64,000 bases of DNA from the NCBI RefSeq assembly GCF_900141845.1, contig NZ_FQZB01000004.1, positions 62,001 through 126,000 on the forward strand, given 5' to 3'. The notes under the pieces are model-generated. The model was not told the DNA's origin, ran no database searches, and saw nothing but the letters and a program-made list of their open reading frames with translations. A program made the translations under genes and the position numbers. The DNA is from Clostridium cavendishii DSM 21758 (GTDB taxonomy: Bacteria > Bacillota > Clostridia > Clostridiales > Clostridiaceae). Shown piece by piece: positions 44,430-52,475 of the stretch (position 1 is its first letter; each line of letters opens with the position of its first letter).

Positions 44430-46613
44430 TTACTTAATTGAAGTATTCTGTTCATCTACCTTTATACTATCTATCATTAACTTATCATTAACCTTAATTA
44501 AGTTTATTTTTTGAGTTTCCCTTAAAAAATTATTATGAGTTTCATTTTCTTTTCTATTTATAGACATTATATAAATAACATAATCTAAAGAAAGGTTTTT
44601 CTTTTCTTTAAAGGTATTTTCTTTAGAAAATACAAGCTTTTCATTCACTATATCATCACCTGATACACTTAAATAAATATTATTCTTAGCTGAACATCCT
44701 GTATAATCTAAATGATGATTATTCTTAGTTAAGTACTCCAATGCTTCTTTACTTAAAAACGAATTTAATCTTTCCTTATAACGCTTATCATAAAATTCTA
44801 TATTTTCTTTAAACTTATCTTCTGTTATAACCTCTTTAACTGTGATCAAATTTTGGGAATAATTTTTAAGCAATAATCTAATATCATCCTCATAGTCTGC
44901 ATTTGATGTTTTGAATTCAATTTTAGAATCCTTCATACTATTGTATAATGTAGAATACTTTTTAGTTTTAATATTGTAACTTACCAATTTGAATATATCA
45001 TAATCATCATTATCATTACTTTGAGTAAACACTAATGTATCTTCATCTATAAAACTACCTCTACCTATATTCTTAAGATCTAGATTTTTATAATCTTCAT
45101 CTGTTAAAATTAAGCCTGAAGATTCATTTAACCTATCATCATATGCTATAAATTTTGTGCCATCCTTTGCTATTTTTAAATCATATTCATTAAATGTACT
45201 TATAAGCACTGTTTCCTTTAATTCTTTACTTTTCAACTCAATTGATATTATACTTTTTCTACTATCTCCTATCTCTTCCTCCAAGTATAACTTATCACTA
45301 TTAAACTTCATATTTTTATCATTTAAGAATAATACTGTACCACGAGTTTCCTTTTCAATTAATTTATCTAAATTTCCACCATCTAATTTATAAATTTCTA
45401 CTTTATCTTTTTTATAATTATTTAATGCTATATAAATGTCATTATCTATAACAGTAGTTGTATATTTATTTAAATCGCCAATATTTTCAAATTTATCATC
45501 TATGTCTACTCTAGTATTATAATCACCTTTTCTATATATATATTTATTTATAACCGCATCCCCATTGTTTGTTACATGTAAATTTGTTTTATCTAAGGAG
45601 TTCACTCCTAAATATTCATTAATATTTAAAAGGCCATTTTTATCTTGAAATACTGTTTTCCCATTAAAGTTTGTAATTCTAGTTACTTTGCCTAACTTTT
45701 CAGTTAGCCCCATTTCTTTATTTGTTAAATTTAATTTTATCTCATTAAGTTTTATATCATCTAAGTTATTCAAATCAAAAATATAATATATATTTTCCTT
45801 CCTATCCAATTTATCTTTTTCTTTAAGAATATAATTTTCTCTATTATAAAAAATTAAATATCTTGAATTATCTGACCATCTTATAGAATTCGCAAACATT
45901 TCTATATCAAATTCATCTAACTTTTCAATTTCTTCCTTATAAATTTTAGAGTCTAATTTATGAATTTTACTATTAGTAACATCAACAATCATGGAGCTTT
46001 TATCACTATTATTAAATATATATATAAGTTTTCCATCCTTGCTTACATTAGTTATCAAATCATTTTTAGTAGTTAAACTTAATCCTTGTTTTTTCAAATC
46101 TATGGAAAAGTAAACCCCTCTATTTTTAGAGTAAGCCTTTATTTTATAAAAATCTCTTAAAATTATATTATCTTTATCACTATATATTACATCCCATTTA
46201 TTTTTAATATCTGAATGAATATCATCTTTATTTTCTTTAACACTTTGTCCCATATTAATAAAATTTCCGTTCTTAACAATTAAGCTAATTGATATAAAAG
46301 CTATAACTAATAATGCAGCCATAGATATTAAAGTCTTTTTATACTTTTTCAAATTTCTAAGTATATTCTTTTTATTACTTGTATATCTATTTACATCAAC
46401 TTTACTCATAATTTCCTTTGTATTATCAAAATACTCAAATCCATCAGAATCAAATTCAGCCTTTATATCTTGTTTCGCTGACTTTAAAACCTCATACATA
46501 TGCTTACAATCATCACAAACTTCTAGATGTTTTAAAAGTTCTTGTTTTTCTATACTAGCTATATTACCTTCTATAAAATCTAATAATAAAACTTCTACTT
46601 CTTTACATTTCAT
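44430..46613 (-). CDS. Giant zf-HC2 anti-sigma factor with extracellular sensor domain (copy 2)
   Basis: A 727-residue paralogue of the protein at 41673 with the same plan: zinc motif C3, H29, C33, C36; membrane segment at about 98-118; large extracellular region with propeller-like strands ('NKWDVIYSDKDNIILRDFYK', 'IRWSDNSRYLIFYN'). It is about 55 residues longer, and the outer domain has diverged much more than the zinc domain and the first strands, suggesting that the two copies sense different signals. The start overlaps the sigma gene at 46603. Confidence 0.83.
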   Translation of the reverse strand: MKCKEVEVLLLDFIEGNIASIEKQELLKHLEVCDDCKHMYEVLKSAKQDIKAEFDSDGFEYFDNTKEIMSKVDVNRYTSNKKNILRNLKKYKKTLISMAALLVIAFISISLIVKNGNFINMGQSVKENKDDIHSDIKNKWDVIYSDKDNIILRDFYKIKAYSKNRGVYFSIDLKKQGLSLTTKNDLITNVSKDGKLIYIFNNSDKSSMIVDVTNSKIHKLDSKIYKEEIEKLDEFDIEMFANSIRWSDNSRYLIFYNRENYILKEKDKLDRKENIYYIFDLNNLDDIKLNEIKLNLTNKEMGLTEKLGKVTRITNFNGKTVFQDKNGLLNINEYLGVNSLDKTNLHVTNNGDAVINKYIYRKGDYNTRVDIDDKFENIGDLNKYTTTVIDNDIYIALNNYKKDKVEIYKLDGGNLDKLIEKETRGTVLFLNDKNMKFNSDKLYLEEEIGDSRKSIISIELKSKELKETVLISTFNEYDLKIAKDGTKFIAYDDRLNESSGLILTDEDYKNLDLKNIGRGSFIDEDTLVFTQSNDNDDYDIFKLVSYNIKTKKYSTLYNSMKDSKIEFKTSNADYEDDIRLLLKNYSQNLITVKEVITEDKFKENIEFYDKRYKERLNSFLSKEALEYLTKNNHHLDYTGCSAKNNIYLSVSGDDIVNEKLVFSKENTFKEKKNLSLDYVIYIMSINRKENETHNNFLRETQKINLIKVNDKLMIDSIKVDEQNTSIK

Positions 46614-47166
46614 AAATATCACCACCTTTTCTCTCTTCTTCATACCTTATATATCTCTTATGCAAATCATAATATCTATTCTTAGTAGCTTGTTCTTTAA
46701 GTTCTAATATATCGCCTATATCCTTAAAAGTAAGCTCTGGATGATAATATTTTAAATAAAGAAGCTTCCTATTTATAAGACTTAGTCCACCTATAAAACC
46801 TTCTACAGATTTTTTTCTTTCTTTAAATTCTAAAATCTTATCTATACTTTCCTCATGACTTTCTCTACTTGAGAGTTCATTCTCTCCTTCCATATTATTC
46901 CTTTTGTTTTTTCTTAAATAATCTATACTTTTATTTTTTGCTATCTGAAAAAGCCAAGTAGTAAATCTGCCTTCCTCTTTAAACCTGTAAATACTATTAT
47001 AAATACTTATAAAGGTCTCTTGACTTATATCCTTAACTGCCTCATTATCTTGAACTATAGTATATACAAATTTACAAACCTGCCTATGATATTTTTTCAT
47101 AAGAACTTCAAATGCTTGCACATCTCCGGATTTTATCTTTTTTACTAATTCAAAATCCTCCACCAT
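46603..47166 (-). CDS. ECF sigma factor (copy 2)
   Basis: A 187-residue ECF sigma nearly collinear with copy 1: 'AVKDISQETFISIYNSIYRF' in region 2 and 'FKDIGDILELKEQATKNRY' in region 4, with most differences in the linker (about 95-115). ATG at 47166 follows GGGGGAA. It overlaps its anti-sigma gene. Duplication of the whole sigma/anti-sigma unit is the simplest reading. Confidence 0.93.
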   Translation of the reverse strand: MVEDFELVKKIKSGDVQAFEVLMKKYHRQVCKFVYTIVQDNEAVKDISQETFISIYNSIYRFKEEGRFTTWLFQIAKNKSIDYLRKNKRNNMEGENELSSRESHEESIDKILEFKERKKSVEGFIGGLSLINRKLLYLKYYHPELTFKDIGDILELKEQATKNRYYDLHKRYIRYEEERKGGDIYEM

Positions 47167-47195
47167 AAATTCCCCCTTCGTTTACCATTACAATG

Positions 47196-47223
47196 AGTAT
47201 AACGTATAAAATATATAAAAGTT
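47196..47223 (-). promoter_or_regulatory. ECF-type promoter upstream of sigma copy 2
   Basis: On the minus strand AACTTTT (47223-47217), 12 bases, CGTTATACT (47204-47196): identical in both blocks and spacing to the element upstream of copy 1. Confidence 0.65.
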
Positions 47224-47283
47224 TTATATATTATTTAAAATATATAAAATTATATAACTAATCTTATAAAATATAAAAAAAAT

Positions 47284-47314
47284 GAACCTATAAACTAATT
47301 AAGTCTATAGGTTC
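47284..47314 (-). terminator. Terminator after the Fur-family gene
   Basis: GAACCTATA (47284-47292) pairs with TATAGGTTC (47306-47314), extended by ACT/AGT, then ATTTTTTTT on the minus strand. Confidence 0.85.
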
Positions 47315-47325
47315 AAATTCATAAT

Positions 47326-47763
47326 TTATTCAGTCATTTTTTTACACTTACCATCATTAATTTTACATTCTTCACAAACACCTTTAAGCACAAGCTTATG
47401 CTCAGTTAATACAAAACCAGTCTGATTTCTAACCATCTCTTCAATTTGTTGCATAGGACAAGGTACTTCTATTTCTTTATGACAGAGATTACACTCCAAC
47501 GTATGCTTATGTTTATTTTTCTTAATAGCAAAAGAATTTCTTCCTTCCCCTAAATCAAATTTATCAATTATATCCTTAAGTTCTAGGGCTTCTAAATTTC
47601 TATATACAGTTGAAAGGTTTATATCTATACCTAATTCCTTACATTTTTCATATATATAATCCGCTGTAATGCTGCTATCTGCTTGCTTTAGCATATCATA
47701 AATAACAAGCCTTGCTTTTGTAATCTTTATACCTTTACTCTTTAAAAATTCTACATCACTCAT
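47326..47763 (-). CDS. Fur-family metal-responsive repressor (Zur/PerR type)
   Basis: A 145-residue regulator: winged-helix domain (about 5-80; 'SKGIKITKARLVIYDML', 'LSTVYRNLEALE') and a dimerisation domain with two structural CxxC knuckles (CNLC, CEEC) plus HKHTLEC. The pattern fits Fur-family members that carry a structural zinc; Zur, PerR and Fur cannot be separated by eye. ATG 47763 follows TTTGGAG; the in-frame TTG overlaps that site. A candidate target is the palindrome at 38732. Confidence 0.88.
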   Translation of the reverse strand: MSDVEFLKSKGIKITKARLVIYDMLKQADSSITADYIYEKCKELGIDINLSTVYRNLEALELKDIIDKFDLGEGRNSFAIKKNKHKHTLECNLCHKEIEVPCPMQQIEEMVRNQTGFVLTEHKLVLKGVCEECKINDGKCKKMTE

Positions 47764-47850
47764 AGTTAACTCCAAATAAATATTTTCTTTTATTATATCA
47801 TTAAAAAAGAAAAAATGTTACTAAAAGCTTAAAGTAACACTTTTTTAACG

Positions 47851-47967
47851 GAAACTTCTATTCACTATCCTTCATATGAGTAAATTCGATTACCTAAATC
47901 CAAAATTTAGAATCTCACCTATATGAATAAGTTTCATTAACTAAATCTAAAATTTAGAATTTCACTT
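47851..47967. repeat. 70-bp repeat plus partial copy at the mntP stop codon
   Basis: One full unit (47851-47920, starting GAAACTTCTATTCAC and ending TTTAGAATCTCACCT) is followed directly by a partial unit (47921-47967) that ends at the mntP stop codon. Inside each is the stem CTAAAT...ATTTAG. The same unit occurs twice at 50172-50315. Confidence 0.75.
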
Positions 47968-48517
47968 AAAGAAATATCATTTTAAATCCAAAAACTATAA
48001 GTATTGCTCCCCCTATATAATCAGCATACTTAGTAATAAAACTAAACTTTCTAGCATATTTAGAAGCAAAAAATGCTGTTAAACTTAAAATTAAAGTTAT
48101 AATACCTATTATAACTGATATGAATGTTATATTCATTAAGTTTCCAACTCTATTAAAGGCTGTAAATCCAACCACTAAAGCATCTATACTTACAGAGATT
48201 CCAAGTATAAAATACATTTTAGTCTTTAAAAGTATACATTCTTCTTTTTGCTCCATACCTTCTTTTATCATCATAACACCAACAATAGCTATTACTATCC
48301 CGCCTATTATATTTGGAATGGATGTTATATAAATTTCAAATAGCATCCCTCCTATAGCACCTAATAATGTAAATAGAAATTGAAAAAAAGCAAATGATAA
48401 TGCAAATAAAAATTTATTCTTTTTTTGAATTGCACAATTCAACCCTATACTTAAGGCTATAGCAGATGCATCCATAGCTAGCGCAATCCCTATTAAAACT
48501 ACGGTTTTTATATCCAT
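47966..48517 (-). CDS. mntP: Manganese efflux pump MntP family
   Basis: A 183-residue protein with six membrane segments and two copies of the family motif: 'AMDASAIALSIGL' near the N-terminus and 'SIDALVVGF' in the middle. MntP exports Mn2+; the aspartates in these motifs are essential in characterised members. No yybP-type manganese riboswitch is evident upstream. The stop codon is the end of the intergenic repeat. Confidence 0.88.
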   Translation of the reverse strand: MDIKTVVLIGIALAMDASAIALSIGLNCAIQKKNKFLFALSFAFFQFLFTLLGAIGGMLFEIYITSIPNIIGGIVIAIVGVMMIKEGMEQKEECILLKTKMYFILGISVSIDALVVGFTAFNRVGNLMNITFISVIIGIITLILSLTAFFASKYARKFSFITKYADYIGGAILIVFGFKMIFL

Positions 48518-48843
48518 ATTATCCCCCTAATATAAATAATTTAATATTATATACTATATATTTTATTAACATAATATATTAATTATACTAACCTATTTAT
48601 TTTATCAAAATTCTTAAATAAAACCAGTATTATTTAAGAAATTTTTAAATTTTAAATTAAAAGAAAATTCCGACTATATTAAAAGTAAAAAAAAGTACTT
48701 TATTTTACTTCTTTTTTAATGTATATTATTAAATGTAATACACTTTATTTTAAATTGTATAACACATTTAGATTGTATAAGTTAATTATTCTTATATTTT
48801 TCTATAAAATTAATTTATTTGATACATAAAGGAGATAATATTA
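48518..48843. other. Divergent intergenic region mntP / PPi-PFK
   Basis: About 325 AT-rich bases between divergent genes. A terminator-like hairpin lies on the plus strand at about 48683-48717 (AAGTAAAA / TTTTACTT then CTTTTTT), some 125 bases before the PFK start. It could be an attenuator in a long leader, or chance. No riboswitch recognised. Confidence 0.4.
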
Positions 48844-50058
48844 ATGAATTGTATAATAGCTCAATCAGGTGGTCCAACTTCAGTTATAAATGCTAGCGTG
48901 TATGGACTAGTAAAAGAAAACTTTAATCTTGAAGTTTTTGATAATGTTTATGGTGGTTTAAATGGAATTCAAGGAATATTAGAAAAAAAAATAATTAATC
49001 TTTCTTCTATGAACAAGGATGAATTAGAAGCATTCAAGAATACACCATCTTCTGGACTTGGCTCTTGTAGATATAAATTAAAAGATTTTAGTGAAAATGA
49101 ATATGAATATATAAAACTTATAAAAATATTAAAAGAACTTGATATAAAAGCATTCTTCTATGTAGGTGGAAATGACTCTATGGATACCACTGCCAAACTT
49201 AGTAAATATGCTAAAAAGAAGAATTTAGATATTAAGTTTATAGGTATCCCTAAAACTATTGATAATGATCTTGTACTAACTGACCATACTCCTGGTTTTG
49301 GTAGTGCAGCTAAATTTATAGCTACTGCAACTTTAGAAACATATTTAGACTCTACAGTTTATATGGATAATGGCATCTTTATAATTGAAGCTATGGGACG
49401 TGATACAGGATGGTTAGCTGCTTCTGCTGCTCTTGCCCAAATTAATGGCAAGCCTTGCGCTGATTTTATTTACTTACCAGAAAGTGAATTCTCAATCACT
49501 GATTTTTTAAACGATGTTAGAAAAACCTTTAAAGAAAAAAATCATGTATACATAGTTGCCTCTGAAGGTCTTAGAGATTGTACTGGTAAATTTATAACAC
49601 AAAGCGCTTATTCTGCCCACGATAAGTTTGGACATGCTCAATTAGGTGGTGTAGGTGAATATTTAAAAAATTTAATAATGGATGCTGGTATAACTAAAAG
49701 AGTTAAAGCATTAGAATTAGGTGTTATGCAAAGATGTGCTATGCATTGTGCTTCAAAAACTGATTTAGATGAAGCTATAATGGTAGGTGCAGCTGCTATT
49801 AGAGCTGCCGCAGAAGGAAAATCAGGGTATATGGTAAGTATTAAAAGAGAAACTAATTCCCCTTACAAAAGTTCAACTGTACTTGTAGATGCTAATGAAA
49901 TAGCTAATAAAATTAAACATTTTCCTAAGGAATGGATAAATAAAAAAGGAAACCATATAACAGTCGAAGCTATAAATTATTTGCGACCTTTAATAGCTGA
50001 TAATGTACTGTTAGATACTGAGGATCTATTACCAAAATACAAAGTTTTTAGCAGATAA
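48844..50058 (+). CDS. pfp: PPi-type 6-phosphofructokinase
   Basis: A 404-residue phosphofructokinase. Opening IIAQSGGPTSVINAS (phosphoryl-donor loop), GGNDS (108-112) and PKTIDND (136-142). Asp after G-G-x and Lys in PKTIDND, where ATP enzymes carry Gly in both places, mark the PPi-dependent group, so it should transfer phosphate from pyrophosphate to fructose 6-phosphate, reversibly, in glycolysis. Full length. ATG behind AAAGGAGA. Monocistronic. Confidence 0.9.
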   Translation: MNCIIAQSGGPTSVINASVYGLVKENFNLEVFDNVYGGLNGIQGILEKKIINLSSMNKDELEAFKNTPSSGLGSCRYKLKDFSENEYEYIKLIKILKELDIKAFFYVGGNDSMDTTAKLSKYAKKKNLDIKFIGIPKTIDNDLVLTDHTPGFGSAAKFIATATLETYLDSTVYMDNGIFIIEAMGRDTGWLAASAALAQINGKPCADFIYLPESEFSITDFLNDVRKTFKEKNHVYIVASEGLRDCTGKFITQSAYSAHDKFGHAQLGGVGEYLKNLIMDAGITKRVKALELGVMQRCAMHCASKTDLDEAIMVGAAAIRAAAEGKSGYMVSIKRETNSPYKSSTVLVDANEIANKIKHFPKEWINKKGNHITVEAINYLRPLIADNVLLDTEDLLPKYKVFSR

Positions 50059-50117
50059 GAATATGTTCTTTACTAAAATCTTGTATAAATTTAAGCTTTC
50101 TAAGATATAATATATAT

Positions 50118-50166
50118 AATAAAATGAGAGTATATAATAATTTTATTCATATACTCTCATTTTATT
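50118..50166 (+). terminator. Terminator after the PFK gene
   Basis: AATAAAATGAGAGTATAT pairs with ATATACTCTCATTTTATT (about 50118-50135 and 50149-50166) with a 13-base loop. Confidence 0.85.
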
Positions 50167-50171
50167 TAAAT

Positions 50172-50315
50172 GAAACTCTTATTCATTATCATTCATAGAA
50201 ATAAGTTCGAATAACCAAATTAAAAATTTGGATTCTTACTTAAATGAAACTCCTATTCACTATCGTTCATATTAGTAAGTTACATTAACTAAATCTAAAA
50301 TTTAGAATGTCACTT
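50172..50315. repeat. Two tandem 70-bp repeats at the SufS-like gene stop
   Basis: Unit B (50172-50241) and unit C (50246-50315) begin GAAACTC(C/T)TATTCA and end near (G/T)ATTCTTACTT or GAATGTCACTT, with a period of 74 bases. The internal stem is CCAAAT...ATTTGG in B (50215-50231) and CTAAAT...ATTTAG in C (50289-50305): both partners changed together. Unit C ends over the stop codon of the gene at 50310. Related to 47851-47967. Confidence 0.78.
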
Positions 50316-51599
50316 ATGATTTTGTATATATTCTAATGTGTTTAAAAACTCATCTATTTCTTCTATACTATTGTAAAGTCCAAGACTTGTACGAACCATG
50401 CCAGGTCTTAGAGTCCTATCCTGTACTAAATATCTATATGATGCCTGATCACTGATACTTAATAATCTCTTTACATATGGCTGAGCACAAAAACAGCCAT
50501 CTCTAACAGCTATCCCTCGTATATCAGCAAGAGCTATAGCAAGTGATTCATGCCATAACTTTTGTGAATTAAATGATATTACACACAGTTTATCTTTTTC
50601 TATATTATTTCCATAAAGCTTTATTCCTCTTATATTACTTATTCCACTCATTAAGTAATTTTTTAAAACTTCTTCATGATTCTCAATATTTTTAAAACCT
50701 ATCAATTCTAGTTGTCTTATTCCTGCTAATAGTGCTACTACACCAATAAGATTTTGAGTTCCAGCTTCTTCTTTATAAGGACATTCTGTGTAATAAACTT
50801 CATTATCTAAAACTATATCTACAGTTCCACCACCTGTCATAAAAGGAGGAACATTTGATAAATTTTCTTTTCTTCCTGCAACTACCCCTATTCCAAAAGG
50901 TGCATACATCTTATGGGCAGAAAACACTATAAAATCTATATAATCATCATTTTCTTTTCCTTCTAAAAATATCACTCTATGCGCCACAAGCTGAGCCGCA
51001 TCTACAATTATCTTAGCATCATACTTATGAGCTATCTTAGCTATTTCATTTATAGGATTGACATAACCTGTAACATTAGAAGATCCTGTTATTGTTACAT
51101 ACTTAATTTTGCCGTCATATTCTATCAACTTTTTTTCTATTTCAGTAACATCAATACTTCCATCATTCCCCACCTCAACATAATCTATTTTCCATTTATT
51201 TCTCCAAGGTAAATCATTTGAATGATGTTCCATTCTAGTTGATAAAACCACATCATCTTCTGATGTCCATAAAATATTACTTAACAAATTAATGCCCTCT
51301 GTAGTATTCTTGACATACATAACTTCATACTTATTTATATTTTTAACATTCAAAAATCTTAAAACTTTTCCCCTAGACTTTTCATAGAACTCAGTGCATA
51401 TCTTAGCCTTTTGTCCTTTGCCCCTACCAACAGAACTATAATAAGGTATAAAATTTTCAATGTATTCTCCAACCATTTTAAACGGTGGAGTGGTTGCTCC
51501 ATTATCAAAGTTTATAGGAATTGTACTTTTTCCATTTTTAAGTTTAACAGGATTATCTAATCCAATAAATAAATCTCTATAATTAACATCTCTATCCAT
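50310..51599 (-). CDS. Aminotransferase class V / SufS-like cysteine desulfurase
   Basis: A 429-residue PLP enzyme. 'NFDNGATTPPF' and 'MEHHSNDLPWR' match the class V fold; the PLP lysine is in SAHKMYAPFG; 'RDGCFCAQPY' carries a Cys pair at the position of the catalytic loop. It resembles SufS-type desulfurases or selenocysteine lyases but is not in a suf operon, and the Cys-rich 'GCFC' is not typical of SufS. Its role in Fe-S synthesis is therefore uncertain. ATG 51599 behind GGTGGAG. Confidence 0.85.
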   Translation of the reverse strand: MDRDVNYRDLFIGLDNPVKLKNGKSTIPINFDNGATTPPFKMVGEYIENFIPYYSSVGRGKGQKAKICTEFYEKSRGKVLRFLNVKNINKYEVMYVKNTTEGINLLSNILWTSEDDVVLSTRMEHHSNDLPWRNKWKIDYVEVGNDGSIDVTEIEKKLIEYDGKIKYVTITGSSNVTGYVNPINEIAKIAHKYDAKIIVDAAQLVAHRVIFLEGKENDDYIDFIVFSAHKMYAPFGIGVVAGRKENLSNVPPFMTGGGTVDIVLDNEVYYTECPYKEEAGTQNLIGVVALLAGIRQLELIGFKNIENHEEVLKNYLMSGISNIRGIKLYGNNIEKDKLCVISFNSQKLWHESLAIALADIRGIAVRDGCFCAQPYVKRLLSISDQASYRYLVQDRTLRPGMVRTSLGLYNSIEEIDEFLNTLEYIQNHK

Positions 51600-51709
51600 C
51601 TTAGCGCTCCACCTCCAATTATATAATATTCATTTCCAGCTATTATTGTTCTATAAAGCTTACACTTATTCATAATATTAAAATATATATTAAAATTTTG
51701 GAGGTAACT

Positions 51710-52357
51710 ATGTATTTTAATGATTTAAACTCTACTAAATTAGCTCTTTTTAGACCCCCTCTTCCATACTTAAATAGTAACTTAAGATTTTTACATGCAA
51801 TCCCAAGCGATGTAGAAATAGATATCTATATTAATAATACGCTAACATATGAAAATTTACATTTTGGAGAAGTATCTAATTATATATCAGTAACCCCTGG
51901 AGAGAGTACATTAACAGTTTACAAAGCTGGTACTAAAGAAAACCCTATACTAAATGCTGCTATAGACACATACCCAAATAATTATCAAACTCTAGCCTTT
52001 ATTAACCCTGATTCTAATATTGAACTTCAATTAATCCAAGATGGCATGGGATCTTTAAATCCTAGCATTTCATTCTTGAGATATATTCAATTTTCTCCTA
52101 ATGCTCCTTTGCTTGATTTAGGTATATTCCCTAATCGTAGATTATTTAAGTATGTAGAGTATAAAGAAGAAACTGGTTATAGACCAATCTCAGCCGGTAT
52201 TTATGAATTTCTAATTTATCCTTCTAATGCTACTGGTTTTAAAAGCACCTTACCTAATACAAAACTAGAACTTGGAACTTTTTATACAATATATTCTATT
52301 GGAATGATAAATGAAACCCCTACTTTTACCAATATAATAGTTAAAGATGGTGTTTAA
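51710..52357 (+). CDS. DUF4397 domain protein
   Basis: A 215-residue protein of beta-sandwich type with two DUF4397-like repeats ('LRFLHAIPSDVEIDIYINN', 'ISFLRYIQFSPNAPLLDLGI'). It has no signal peptide, although many DUF4397 proteins are exported. ATG at 51710 is preferred, behind TTGGAGG. Terminator directly after. Function unknown; a spore-surface role would be a guess. Confidence 0.8.
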   Translation: MYFNDLNSTKLALFRPPLPYLNSNLRFLHAIPSDVEIDIYINNTLTYENLHFGEVSNYISVTPGESTLTVYKAGTKENPILNAAIDTYPNNYQTLAFINPDSNIELQLIQDGMGSLNPSISFLRYIQFSPNAPLLDLGIFPNRRLFKYVEYKEETGYRPISAGIYEFLIYPSNATGFKSTLPNTKLELGTFYTIYSIGMINETPTFTNIIVKDGV

Positions 52358-52367
52358 TAATAATCTT

Positions 52368-52401
52368 GCCTATGTTTATTCCTTAAAACATAGGCTCTTT
52401 T
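52368..52401 (+). terminator. Terminator after the DUF4397 gene
   Basis: GCCTATGTTT (52368-52377) pairs with AAACATAGGC (52386-52395), followed by TCTTTTC. Confidence 0.85.
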
Positions 52402-52475
52402 CATTTCATACAAAGCCTTTTTATAGTATAATAGAGTATAGTTTAACATAGTGAATATACAAAGGAGTTTTTAAT

